In this document: one piece after another, positions 35,465 through 44,115 of the stretch
Numbering within the stretch: the stretch's first letter is position 1
How the letters are laid out: every line of letters starts with the position of its first letter
Program-made: the position numbers and the translations under genes
The notes under the pieces: generated by a model
Seen by the model: the letters and a program-made list of their open reading frames with translations, nothing else
Told to the model about the DNA's origin: nothing
The model's database searches: none
DNA from: Porticoccus sp. W117
GTDB lineage: Bacteria; Pseudomonadota; Gammaproteobacteria; Pseudomonadales; Porticoccaceae
DNA length: 64,000 nucleotides
Direction: 5' to 3'
Assembly (NCBI RefSeq): GCF_030341905.1
Contig: NZ_JATAAF010000001.1
Location: forward strand, 124,001-188,000

Positions 35465-35538
35465 TGTAGGTCGGGCTTTAGCCCGACAAAAACAGCCATA
35501 AAAAGCGCCCAAGGTGTCGGGCTAAAGCCCGACCTACA
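35465..35538. repeat. Repeat G: perfect 23-bp inverted repeat
   Basis: TGTAGGTCGGGCTTTAGCCC.. at 35465-35487 and its exact inverted copy at 35516-35538; each arm is itself a GTCGGGCT/AGCCCGAC hairpin. It lies between two convergent genes (SPOR protein and deaminase) and could stop transcription from both sides. Confidence 0.95.
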
Positions 35539-35595
35539 GAATACAAGGCCATTTCCCACTCGATCTGCCCGTAGCCCGGGGCTCGCAGCCAATAA

Positions 35596-36069
35596 TTACT
35601 GATTCGCATAATCCTCCACCGCCTGCTCAACCACCACCAACTCCACCCCCGCCTGAGCAAACATATCCCGGGTTTCCTGAGCAGCGTGGTACATGGATTT
35701 GGCTACGACTTTTTCAATGCCGCAGCTGATAATCAGCATGGCGCACACCCGGCAGGGTTCCATCTTGCAGTACAGGGTACTGCCCGCCAGTGAGATGCCA
35801 TGGCGAGCTGCCTGGCAAATGGCGTTCTGTTCCGCGTGAATGGTACGCATACAGTGCTGGCGAGTGGTGCCATCGTCGTCGATCACCTGCTTCATCAGGT
35901 GGCCCACGTCATCGCAATGGGGCAGTCCTGAAGGAGAGCCCACATAGCCAGTGGCGATAATGCGTTTGTCTCTAACGATAATGCAGCCGGAACGGCCCCG
36001 ATCACAGGTAGCGCGAGTGGCCACCGTGTCCATCATGTCGATAAAGTACTGGTCCCAGTCTGGTCTCAT
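35596..36069 (-). CDS. Deoxycytidylate deaminase-family protein (ComEB-like)
   Basis: 157 residues. Zinc-dependent cytidine/deoxycytidylate deaminase signature: HAE at 78-80 with the catalytic Glu, and PCRVC at 105-109. A further Cys/His-rich stretch (SPSGLPHCDD, QHCMRTIHAE) may bind a second zinc, as in dCMP deaminases. Converts dCMP to dUMP for thymidylate synthesis (family function). The ATG at 36069 is preferred over the one two codons earlier because GAGGA lies 6 nt before it. The gene start abuts repeat D2. Confidence 0.92.
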   Translation of the reverse strand: MRPDWDQYFIDMMDTVATRATCDRGRSGCIIVRDKRIIATGYVGSPSGLPHCDDVGHLMKQVIDDDGTTRQHCMRTIHAEQNAICQAARHGISLAGSTLYCKMEPCRVCAMLIISCGIEKVVAKSMYHAAQETRDMFAQAGVELVVVEQAVEDYANQ

Positions 36070-36080
36070 GGTCATTCCTC

Positions 36081-36160
36081 GTGAGATGGGAGACGAGAGA
36101 CGGGAGATGTAAAAACAGCACTTCGATCTACGTCTTTCATCTCACATCTCTCGTCTTACG
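36081..36160. repeat. Repeat family D, copy 2
   Basis: GTGAGATGGGAGACGAGAGACG... facing ...CGTCTTTCATCTCACATCTCTCG. It fills the gap between mrp and the deaminase gene, from just after the mrp stop to within 12 bp of the deaminase start. Confidence 0.88.
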
Positions 36161-36161
36161 T

Positions 36162-36980
36162 TCAATCAATTTCAATTTCCGGCATTGCGGTTGCGCTTTG
36201 CTGCAGCTGCTCCACCACCTTGCGAGCAATATCCCGGTAAACCCCTGCCACTTGCCCTGCTGGTTCCGCTACCACGGTAGGCTGACCGCTATCCGTCTGC
36301 TCACGAATGTTGCGATCCAGCGGCAGTGCTCCCAGCAATTCGGTTTCATAATCACGGGCAATGCGCTCACCGCCACCTTCGCCAAAAATATGTTCGCTGT
36401 GACCGCACTGGCTGCAGGTGTGCATGGCCATATTTTCCACCACGCCAATAACCGGAATACTGACCTTGCGAAACATCTCGATGCCCTTTTCCGCATCCAG
36501 CAGTGCAATGTCCTGGGGGGTAGTGACAATCACCGCGCCGGACACTGGCACTTTCTGAGCCAGAGTCAGTTGAATATCACCGGTGCCTGGAGGCATATCT
36601 ACAATCAGGCAATCCAGCTCACCCCAGCGAGTTTGTCCCAACATCTGCTGCAGCGCGCCGCTGGCCATAGGGCCGCGCCATACGGCGGGGGCTTTATCTT
36701 CCAGCAGATACCCCAGAGACATGGTTTTCAGGCCATGGGCCTCGATGGGCAGGAAGGCTTTTCCATCAACCACTTGCGGGCGAGTGCCGTCCGCCACTCC
36801 CAGCATCAAGGGCTGGCTGGGGCCGTAAATATCCGCGTCCAACAGGCCGGTGGCAAAGCCTTCCGCCTGTAGTGCCAACGCCAAATTAACGGCAGTAGTG
36901 GACTTGCCCACACCGCCCTTACCAGAGGCAACCGCCACAATGTATTTGACCTGTTGCAAACCTTCCGGAAAATCGCTCAT
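36162..36980 (-). CDS. Mrp/ApbC-type iron-sulfur carrier ATPase, short form
   Basis: 272 residues. Deviant Walker A GKGGVGKS at 20-27, LLDADIYGPSQPLML, LIVDMPPGTGDIQLTLAQ and a CxxC pair (HTCSQCGHSEHIF) that carries a bridging Fe-S cluster in the dimer. E. coli Mrp is about 100 residues longer because of an N-terminal FSCA/DUF59 domain; that domain is absent here. ATG at 36980 chosen; a GTG precedes it directly. Divergent from metG across 83 bp, a conserved gene pair in Gammaproteobacteria. Confidence 0.94.
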   Translation of the reverse strand: MSDFPEGLQQVKYIVAVASGKGGVGKSTTAVNLALALQAEGFATGLLDADIYGPSQPLMLGVADGTRPQVVDGKAFLPIEAHGLKTMSLGYLLEDKAPAVWRGPMASGALQQMLGQTRWGELDCLIVDMPPGTGDIQLTLAQKVPVSGAVIVTTPQDIALLDAEKGIEMFRKVSIPVIGVVENMAMHTCSQCGHSEHIFGEGGGERIARDYETELLGALPLDRNIREQTDSGQPTVVAEPAGQVAGVYRDIARKVVEQLQQSATAMPEIEID

Positions 36981-37063
36981 CACCTGTACTCAACACCTGA
37001 AAAACAACTACAAAAACGGTATAGTTGCGCGTCTTTCCAACCGTACAGAGAAATCACTCCGCA

Positions 37064-39097
37064 ATGTCCGACCGCCGCAAAATTCTCGTTACCAGCGCCC
37101 TGCCCTACGCCAACGGTTCCATTCACCTTGGCCATATGATGGAAGCCATCCAGACTGATATCTGGACTCGCTTCCAGCGCCTGCGCGGCCACGAATGTTA
37201 CTACGTTTGCGCCGACGATGCCCATGGCACTTCCATTATGCTGAAGGCCGAGCAGTTGGGTATTTCACCAGAACAACAAATATCTAATGTTCAAGCAGAA
37301 CATGAGAAAGATTTTGCTGATTTCCAAATCGCCTTCGACAACTACCACTCCACGCATTCGGAAGAGAATAAAGAGTTTTCCAAGCTAATTTACAGTCGTC
37401 TTAGGGATAACGACCACATTGCCAAACGAGATATCAAACAAGCATATGACCCAGAGAAGGGGCTGTTTCTGGCAGACCGTTATATCAAGGGCACCTGCCC
37501 AAAATGTAAAACCGAAGACCAATACGGCGACAATTGTGAAGCCTGCGGCGCCACCTACACACCGGCAGACCTAATCAACCCGATATCCGCCATCTCCGGC
37601 GCCACACCTATTGAAAAAGAATCAACCCACTACTTTTTCAAACTACCGGAATTTGAGGCCTTTTTAAAAGAGTGGACTCGCGCTGGACACCTGCAGGAAG
37701 AAGTAGCCAACAAGCTGGGCGAATGGCTTGAGAGCGGCTTGCAAGAGTGGGATATATCTCGCGATGCCCCCTATTTCGGTTTTGAAATCCCCGATGCGCC
37801 GGGCAAATATTTCTACGTGTGGCTGGATGCCCCCATCGGCTATATGGCCAGTTTTAAAGTGCTGTGCGAACGGGAAGGCTTAGACTTCGATGAGTTCTGG
37901 GGCATTGATTCCAGTACCGAGCTGTACCACTTTATCGGCAAGGATATTATCAACTTTCACGCCCTGTTCTGGCCCGCCATGCTGACCAGCGCCCAGTTCC
38001 GCACCCCTACCAAAGTCAACGCCCACGGCTTTGTGACCGTAAACGGTAAAAAGATGTCAAAGGCGCGAGGCACCTTTATCAACGCTCGAACCTACCTGGA
38101 TCACCTGCCGGCGGAGCCCCTACGCTATTACTACGCAGCCAAGCTGACCAACGGTGTGGACGATATGGATCTGAACCTGGATGACTTTGTGCAGCGGGTA
38201 AATTCCGACCTGGTGGGCAAAGTGGTAAACATCGCCAGCCGTTGCGCAGGTTTTGTGAAAAAATCTGGCGGCGTTCTGGCTGACAATATTATCGAGCCAC
38301 AACTCTGGCAGAAATTTGTGGATGCGGAGCCAGTGATCACCGAGCACTACGAAAACCGTGAATTCGGCAAAGCCATGCGGGAAATTATGGGGCTGGCCGA
38401 TGCCGCCAACGAATACATCGCCGCCAAAGAACCCTGGAAACTTGCCAAGGAAGAAGGCAGTGGCGAAGAAGTGCTGGGCATCTGCTCCCTGGGCATAAAC
38501 CTATTCCGCGCCCTGATGCTTTACCTGAAACCGGTACTGCCTGCCATGGCAGAACAATCCGAAGCGTTCCTTAACGATTCACTAACCTGGAGCGAAGGCT
38601 TGCAGCCACTGCTGGGCCACGCCATCAATAAATTCAAACCGCTGATGCAGCGCATCGAAAAAGACAAGGTAGACGCCATGGTGGACGCTGGAAAAGAAGA
38701 AGCAGCGGTCGCAGCCGCTCCGACCAACATTGCACCCCAGACCGGGCCACTGGCTGACGAGCCACTGGCCGCAGAAATCAGTTTTGATGACTTTATCAAA
38801 GTGGATTTGCGCGTTGCCAAAATTGTCAAAGCCGAACACGTGGAAGGTGCCGACAAACTGCTGCAACTCACTCTGGATATCGGCGACACCCGCACCCGCA
38901 ATGTGTTTTCCGGCATCAAATCCAGCTACAAACCGGAAGACCTGGAAGGCCGTTTAACCGTGATGGTCGCCAACCTGGCACCACGGAAAATGCGCTTTGG
39001 TTTATCAGAGGGAATGGTGATTGCGTCTGGGGATAAGAAAGGGATTTATTTGATGTCGCCGGATTCTGGTGCGATGCCAGGGCAGAGAGTTACCTGA
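37064..39097 (+). CDS. metG: Methionyl-tRNA synthetase
   Basis: 677 residues, the same length as E. coli MetG. Class I signature HLGH at 21-24, a four-cysteine zinc knuckle beginning CPKC at 145 (CPKC...CEAC), KMSKA at 330-334 for the KMSKS loop, an anticodon-binding helical domain, and a C-terminal EMAP/tRNA-binding OB domain (about 575-677, [29 protein letters not shown]). The ATG at 37064 gives [18 protein letters not shown]; an upstream TTG is rejected. No terminator hairpin seen downstream. Confidence 0.98.
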   Translation: MSDRRKILVTSALPYANGSIHLGHMMEAIQTDIWTRFQRLRGHECYYVCADDAHGTSIMLKAEQLGISPEQQISNVQAEHEKDFADFQIAFDNYHSTHSEENKEFSKLIYSRLRDNDHIAKRDIKQAYDPEKGLFLADRYIKGTCPKCKTEDQYGDNCEACGATYTPADLINPISAISGATPIEKESTHYFFKLPEFEAFLKEWTRAGHLQEEVANKLGEWLESGLQEWDISRDAPYFGFEIPDAPGKYFYVWLDAPIGYMASFKVLCEREGLDFDEFWGIDSSTELYHFIGKDIINFHALFWPAMLTSAQFRTPTKVNAHGFVTVNGKKMSKARGTFINARTYLDHLPAEPLRYYYAAKLTNGVDDMDLNLDDFVQRVNSDLVGKVVNIASRCAGFVKKSGGVLADNIIEPQLWQKFVDAEPVITEHYENREFGKAMREIMGLADAANEYIAAKEPWKLAKEEGSGEEVLGICSLGINLFRALMLYLKPVLPAMAEQSEAFLNDSLTWSEGLQPLLGHAINKFKPLMQRIEKDKVDAMVDAGKEEAAVAAAPTNIAPQTGPLADEPLAAEISFDDFIKVDLRVAKIVKAEHVEGADKLLQLTLDIGDTRTRNVFSGIKSSYKPEDLEGRLTVMVANLAPRKMRFGLSEGMVIASGDKKGIYLMSPDSGAMPGQRVT

Positions 39098-39138
39098 ACA
39101 GACAGACGCAAGCTCTTAACTCCTCAATCGCCATCAGC

Positions 39139-39545
39139 CTACCTGGCACTTTCCGACAGGTTGGTGGCGACCTCGTTTCCAAAAACATATACATCCATGT
39201 AAATAAAGGCCATCGCAAACAACACACCAGCTCCACCAATTAATAAACCACGTTTCCAGCCTTTTAAAATAATTGCATACGCAATCAAACAAAAAAGTGG
39301 AAAAGATAAATACACAGAGCATGGCCCAATCCAAAACTGAACCTTCCTTTGTTGTACTCAAAGAAGCACCAGATAAATACAGCTATCTAAAGCACAGCAT
39401 GCACAATAACAGAGCCGATTAAATCTGAACTATGTCCAGGGAGAGAGCAGCCTGCCAAATACAAGCTCAATAAACAGACCGCAACATATATGGGAATCGA
39501 GATGTGCGGTTGTTTTTGAAAGGTAGTTTTTCTTATTATTTCCAT
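39139..39545 (-). pseudogene. Decayed small multi-span membrane-protein gene
   Basis: From an ATG at 39545 with a good ribosome-binding site (AGGAG..AAAGGA) the minus strand reads MEIIRKTTFQKQPHISIPIY, a hydrophobic segment containing LYLAGCSL, then SVIVHAVL and a TAG at 39389-39387 (52 codons). The same frame continues IAVFIWCFFEYNKGR; with a frameshift around 39348 the text resumes VQFWIGPCSVYLSF, then LIAYAIILKGWKRGLLIGG and AFIYMDVYVFGNEVATNLSE before a TAG at 39141-39139. Together these look like one protein of about 130 residues with three to four membrane spans, broken by one stop and one shift. Alternatively the first 52 codons are a real small protein, or the breaks are sequencing errors. 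Confidence 0.5.
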
Positions 39546-39600
39546 ACAATCCTTTGCTCCTTGCAGCCACCTACGGTGAAATCTTTAGAAAGCGTACCTA

Positions 39601-39696
39601 TTCAGTTTTCAGAACCGCCGCCAGCATGGATGCTGGCGACGAGCATACAAGGATACTTTCTCAGAAACGAAAGTGCTGCGTGTTCTGAAAATTGAA
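39601..39696. repeat. Repeat family E, copy 2, inside a 15-bp inverted repeat
   Basis: Core GCCAGCATGGATGCTGGC GACGAGC.TACA.GGA...GAAAGTGCTGCG flanked by perfect arms TTCAGTTTTCAGAAC (39601-39615) and GTTCTGAAAATTGAA with one G-T type mismatch (39682-39696). Same plan as copy 1 at 26782 but with different arms. Confidence 0.85.
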
Positions 39697-39720
39697 TTGG
39701 AACGCCAGTCCCCTTCGAAT

Positions 39721-39759
39721 CAGGAGATTGCCACGTCGCTTCGCTCCTCGCAATGACAG
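39721..39759. repeat. Repeat family C, half copy 3
   Basis: CAGGAGATTGCCACGTCGCT..CTCCTCGCAATGACAG ends next to the rapA stop codon. As at 26782-26978, an E core is followed within about 40 bp by this C half element. Confidence 0.85.
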
Positions 39760-39760
39760 T

Positions 39761-42655
39761 TTAAACCGTCACCACTACCCGCAACGAATCCAGCCTTAAC
39801 TCCGCCGCTTCCAGATAACCGGCCAGCTGCTCGCTGGTATCGCGAATATGCTCAATTTCTTCCTGACGGATATTGGGGTTTGCCTCTGCCAGAGCCTGCA
39901 AACGCTGCAACTCCCTTTTTTGCAGCCGCTGCATTTTTTCCAATGCAGATTCCACCAGCCCACCCTGCTGTTTGCCAGCCAGGGTTTGCGCCTGTTCAAT
40001 CAGCTCGTTGATCTGAGGTCGCACCTGGCGCACCAGTTCCTGAGCGGTGGCAATGGCCACTTTCTTGCCCAGCCGTTGCAGGTGATCTGGTGTCAGCACC
40101 CCGCTCAAGTCACGGCCATTGCTGTCCACCACCACTCGCAGGCTACTTACCGGTAAATAGCGTTGCACCTGCAGTGCTTTGGGCGCACTGCAGTGCAAGG
40201 TAAAGGTGGTTTCCAGAAGCAATGTGCCCGGTTTCAAGGGTGGCAGCTTGAGGGTACAAAGCGCGGTGTTGCCAAAATCGCTGCCAAGAATCATTTCCAT
40301 GGCACCCGCCACCATGGGGTGTTCCCAGCTGAGGAAGTGCATTTCTTCCCGGCTGAGCGCTTTGTGGCGATTAAAGGTGACGGTCATACCGTCGTCCAGC
40401 AAGCCGGGGAAGCGCTCCACCGCCATATGATCCCCCGGTTCCAATACCAGGGCGTCAAGGCTGTGGTGGTTGTGTTCCACGCCGTACTGGTCGAATACCT
40501 GTTCCATATAGGCTTCCAGCTGGCGCGGGCTTTCCGCCTCCACCAACTGTTCAACCACCTGCTCGGCCTTTTGCGGGTGGCAAGAGCTGATTTCCAACAG
40601 GCGGTCGCGGCCTTGCTGGAATTCGTACAAAGCGGCGTCGGTGGCCACGCGGGCATTCGCCACCAGGCTGTCGACGTCGGTCTTTTCTGCCAACAGACAG
40701 GCTCGCAATTGGTCGCCAAACTGGGTGTGTACGGCACTGGCCACCGGGCACACCCGCTCAAAGGCATTCAGTCCGTCGTGATACCAGCGCAACAGTGTGA
40801 ACTGGGGGCTGTTGTCGTAGAACGGCACGTGTATCTGCACGCAGTGGCGCTGACCAATACGATCGAGGCGGCCGATACGCTGTTCCAGCAAGTCCGGATT
40901 CAACGGCAGGTCAAACATCACCAGGTGACGGGCGAATTGAAAATTGCGCCCCTCACTGCCAATTTCCGAGCAGATCAACGCCTGAGCACTTTCATCCTCG
41001 TCGGCAAAATAGGCGGCAGCTCGATCCCGCTGCACCAGGCTCATACCTTCATGGAACAGCGCAGAGCGCACGCCACAGCGAACATTGAGGTGGCCTTCCA
41101 GCTGCTCCGCCGTGCTGGCCTGAGCACAAATCACCAGCACTTTCTGGTCGCGGTTGTCCGCCAGCCAGTCCGCCAGCCATTTCACGCGAGGGTCATGGGC
41201 TAACCAGCCCTCTCCCAGCAGTTGCTCCGGCTTCAGGCGCTGCTCCAGATCGGCGCCATCCAGGCGATTGAGATACTCTGTTGGCACCGCCAGTTTATAG
41301 GGGTTGAGGCGCCGCTCCGGGAATCCCGCCACACCGTCTCGAGTATTGCGGAACAGTACTCGCCCGGTACCGTGGCGATCCAGCAGCGAGTGCACCAGCT
41401 CGTCCATCACATGTTGCTTGTCGTCTTCACTGTCCGTGTTCAACGCCGCCAACAAATCATCCGCCTGGTTACCCAGGTAATGATCCAGCTCCCGCTTTAA
41501 CAGGGACGATTGCCGCAGTTTTTCCGCCGAATCAGAGGCAGTCAGTTGCTCCACCAACTCACTCACCCGTTGATAGTCGCTTTCCTCATCGCAAAATTTT
41601 TGCAAGTCGTAATAACGATCCGGATCCAGCAATCGCAGGCGCGCAAAGTGGCTTTCGATACCCAGCTGCTCCGGGGTGGCGGTCAGCAACAACAGTCCGG
41701 TGACTGCCTTGGCCAGGGTTTCAATGCACTGGTATTCCGGGCTGGCTTGCTGTTCGCTCCACTGCAGGTGATGGGCTTCATCCACCACCATCAAATCCCA
41801 GCTGGCGTCAGCGGCCTGTTGCAGGCGCTGTTCGCTATTGGTGAGAAAGGACAAATTGCAAAGCACCAGCTGGGCGCTTTCAAAGGGGTTGATTTGGTCG
41901 TCTACTGCACCGTCTTCGTCACCATCACACTCACCAGTAAGCGCCTGACAGCGTTCCTCGTCGAGAATGGTGAACATCAGATTAAAGCGGCGCAGCATTT
42001 CCACCAGCCACTGATGCACCAGGCTGTCGGGGACGACTACCAACACTCGGCTTGCGCGCCCCGACACTAACTGCTGGTGAATAATCAGCCCCGCTTCAAT
42101 GGTTTTCCCCAGACCCACTTCATCCGCCAGCAGCACTCGCGGTGCGTGGCGATTGGCCACTTCGTGGCCAATATAGAGTTGGTGAGGCAGCAATTGCACC
42201 CGAGCCCCCAGCAAACCGAGAGCCGGGCTCTGCTGGTGGCGGTGATTGTGGGCGAGAGTTTGCTGGCGCAGTTCAAAGCGGCTGAGCTTGTCGATCTGGC
42301 CAGCAAACAGCCGATCCTGGGGTTTGCTGAATTGCACAAAGCTGTCCAGTTCCAGCTCTTCAAGGCACTGCTCGTTGCCACTCTGGTCGCGACCAAGGTA
42401 GGTGATATAACCGCCCTCTTCCCGCACTTCCAACACGTCCAGCAAATCGCCATCGGCGCTGCGTATGCGGTCACCCACGTTGTAGAGCACCCGGCTCAGG
42501 GGCGCATTATCTGCCGCGTAGGTGCGCTGTTCGCCAATCGCAGGAAAGCTCACGGTTACCCGGCGATTACCGGCTTCTACGACGATACCCAGCCCGGCGT
42601 CGGACTCGGTATTGCTGACCCAGCGTTGACCAGGAATAAATCGGGAGTTGCTCAA
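39761..42655 (-). CDS. rapA: RNA polymerase-associated ATPase RapA
   Basis: 964 residues, matching E. coli RapA (968). N-terminal Tudor-like domains (FIPGQRWVSNTESDAGLG, VTVSFPAIGEQRTYAADNAPLSRVLYNVGD) precede an SWI2/SNF2 ATPase: ADEVGLGKTIEAGLI, VVPDSLVHQWLVEML, DEAHHLQWS, LLTATPEQLGIESHFARLRLLDP, and the helicase C domain (ICSEIGSEGRNFQFARHLVMFDLPLNPDLLEQRIGRLDRIGQ). It recycles RNA polymerase after termination. A TTG at 42655 (MSNSRFIPGQRW) is chosen because the longer reading overlaps the divergent ychJ-like gene. Confidence 0.96.
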   Translation of the reverse strand: MSNSRFIPGQRWVSNTESDAGLGIVVEAGNRRVTVSFPAIGEQRTYAADNAPLSRVLYNVGDRIRSADGDLLDVLEVREEGGYITYLGRDQSGNEQCLEELELDSFVQFSKPQDRLFAGQIDKLSRFELRQQTLAHNHRHQQSPALGLLGARVQLLPHQLYIGHEVANRHAPRVLLADEVGLGKTIEAGLIIHQQLVSGRASRVLVVVPDSLVHQWLVEMLRRFNLMFTILDEERCQALTGECDGDEDGAVDDQINPFESAQLVLCNLSFLTNSEQRLQQAADASWDLMVVDEAHHLQWSEQQASPEYQCIETLAKAVTGLLLLTATPEQLGIESHFARLRLLDPDRYYDLQKFCDEESDYQRVSELVEQLTASDSAEKLRQSSLLKRELDHYLGNQADDLLAALNTDSEDDKQHVMDELVHSLLDRHGTGRVLFRNTRDGVAGFPERRLNPYKLAVPTEYLNRLDGADLEQRLKPEQLLGEGWLAHDPRVKWLADWLADNRDQKVLVICAQASTAEQLEGHLNVRCGVRSALFHEGMSLVQRDRAAAYFADEDESAQALICSEIGSEGRNFQFARHLVMFDLPLNPDLLEQRIGRLDRIGQRHCVQIHVPFYDNSPQFTLLRWYHDGLNAFERVCPVASAVHTQFGDQLRACLLAEKTDVDSLVANARVATDAALYEFQQGRDRLLEISSCHPQKAEQVVEQLVEAESPRQLEAYMEQVFDQYGVEHNHHSLDALVLEPGDHMAVERFPGLLDDGMTVTFNRHKALSREEMHFLSWEHPMVAGAMEMILGSDFGNTALCTLKLPPLKPGTLLLETTFTLHCSAPKALQVQRYLPVSSLRVVVDSNGRDLSGVLTPDHLQRLGKKVAIATAQELVRQVRPQINELIEQAQTLAGKQQGGLVESALEKMQRLQKRELQRLQALAEANPNIRQEEIEHIRDTSEQLAGYLEAAELRLDSLRVVVTV

Positions 42656-42755
42656 GAAACACTCACATAAAACAAGGATGGGAGGGGCGCAGATTATACC
42701 CGCTGGGGTGTGAAAGTTGTGACACAATTGCCGCCTGCAACCGGAAATTTGACCA

Positions 42756-43211
42756 ATGCAACCCTGCCCTTGTAGATCATCACTCAACTATCAAGATTGC
42801 TGTCAGCCGCTGCATCTTGGGGCTACCGCTGACAGCGCCGAGGCTCTGATGCGCTCCCGCTACAGCGCATTTTCCCTGGAGTTGGTTGACTACCTCATCG
42901 CCAGCCACCACCCGAGCAAACACAGTCCAAACGATCGCCAGGGGCTGCAGCAATCAATGCAAAATACCCGCTGGTTGAATCTGCAAATTCTCGACAGTGA
43001 GCCTGACGACAGGGTTGAATTTATCGCCACTTACGAAGAAAACGGCAAATTGGGCCAGTTACACGAGCGCTCCAACTTTGTGCACGAAAATGGCCATTGG
43101 TACTACCTGGATGGCGATTTGTTACCGGCTCCAAAAATCAGTCGCAATGACTCCTGCCCTTGCGGCAGTGGCAAGAAATTTAAGAAATGTCACTTCTCCA
43201 CGTCATCCTGA
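42756..43211 (+). CDS. YchJ-family SEC-C motif protein
   Basis: 151 residues with two zinc-binding SEC-C-type clusters, N-terminal [17 protein letters not shown] and C-terminal [14 protein letters not shown], around the YchJ central domain ([35 protein letters not shown]). Function of YchJ proteins is not established. The last two codons and stop (TCA TCC TGA) come from the repeat B2 element, so the end of this protein is repeat-encoded. Confidence 0.93.
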   Translation: MQPCPCRSSLNYQDCCQPLHLGATADSAEALMRSRYSAFSLELVDYLIASHHPSKHSPNDRQGLQQSMQNTRWLNLQILDSEPDDRVEFIATYEENGKLGQLHERSNFVHENGHWYYLDGDLLPAPKISRNDSCPCGSGKKFKKCHFSTSS

Positions 43212-43236
43212 GGAGCGCAGCGACGTGAGGATCTCA
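43202..43236. repeat. Repeat family B, half copy 2
   Basis: GTCATCCTGAGGAGCGCAGC GACGTGAGGATCTCA: matches the left half of copy 3 (60442). Supplies the stop codon of the ychJ-like gene. Confidence 0.9.
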
Positions 43237-43252
43237 GGGTGAAAGTAGTACT

Positions 43253-44077
43253 TTACTGCCACTCCCTCGGATCAACCTTGTAATAGCCTACCAACTGCTT
43301 AAACAACGCCGGATGCTGCTGAGCCATTTGCTCAGGTTGTTCGTAAAAAGTTTCCGTCACCACCGCAAAAAACTCCGCTGGATTGGTCGCGCCGTAGTGA
43401 TCCAGCAAGGTGCTGTGCCCGCGCACCATATCCTCTTGCAAGGTTTCGTATTCCTGGGAAAGTACCCGTGCCCAGCTGCGATAGCTGGAAGCTTTTTCCA
43501 TCAGCGGGGCGCCATTGGCGCTGCCGGATTCCTGGTCCAGCTGATGGGCAAATTCATGGAGAATCAAATTGCGACCATCATCAAAATTTCGGACTCCGTG
43601 CAACGCCTCATCCCAGGCCAGTACCACCTTGTCACTTTGCCAGGACTCCCCTGCCCGCCCCTGCATCTGGTGGCTGACAACACCGCCTTCGCCTAACTCC
43701 TGGTGGGGCGCGACATAGGGAGACGGATACACGTAGATATAACGCAGCTTGCCATAAACGCTGGTAACCCGGTTAAGCAATAACAGGCAAGCCTCGGCGG
43801 CGACGGTCAAACGGATTTCATCAGAAATAACCAGTCCGTCGCAGCCCACAAAATGTTTGTTGTGCAGGAATATTTTTATCAGGTGTTGCAGTTCACTCTG
43901 CTGCGCTGGGGAGAGTCGTTGATAGGCTGTGTTGTTGCGGCTGAGTGTCTTTTCCCACTCATCGGGGAACGGCATTTTAATCGCCCGCTGCAGACGCCAT
44001 TTCGGCAGCAGCCACACCCAGAACACCACCGACGCCACAATCAACGCCATCATTGCAAAATAGAGTTCTATTGCCAC
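43253..44077 (-). CDS. mtfA: MtfA-like M90 zinc metallopeptidase
   Basis: 274 residues. One N-terminal membrane segment (MALIVASVVFWVWLLP) then the MtfA domain with the zinc motif HEFAHQLDQESGSANG near 173 and downstream YETLQEDMVRGHSTLLDHYGATNPAEFFAVVTETFYEQP. In E. coli, MtfA binds the repressor Mlc and has aminopeptidase activity; E. coli MtfA lacks a membrane anchor, this version seems to have one. GTG start at 44077; ATG at 44053 is possible. Divergent from the glycosyltransferase gene. Confidence 0.92.
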   Translation of the reverse strand: MAIELYFAMMALIVASVVFWVWLLPKWRLQRAIKMPFPDEWEKTLSRNNTAYQRLSPAQQSELQHLIKIFLHNKHFVGCDGLVISDEIRLTVAAEACLLLLNRVTSVYGKLRYIYVYPSPYVAPHQELGEGGVVSHQMQGRAGESWQSDKVVLAWDEALHGVRNFDDGRNLILHEFAHQLDQESGSANGAPLMEKASSYRSWARVLSQEYETLQEDMVRGHSTLLDHYGATNPAEFFAVVTETFYEQPEQMAQQHPALFKQLVGYYKVDPREWQ

Positions 44078-44115
44078 ACCAAGGATTCCTTTATGATGCC
44101 TGCCACCATTTTTTC

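Noticed and set aside
39134-39361. 75-codon minus-strand reading frame in the metG-rapA gap
   Set aside because: It starts at TTG without a ribosome-binding site, and its Cys/Trp-rich text looks out of frame. The more convincing hydrophobic sequence lies in another frame, so the region is called as a decayed gene.
40163-41203. 346-codon plus-strand open frame
   Set aside because: Antisense shadow of rapA, whose helicase motifs run through the whole interval.
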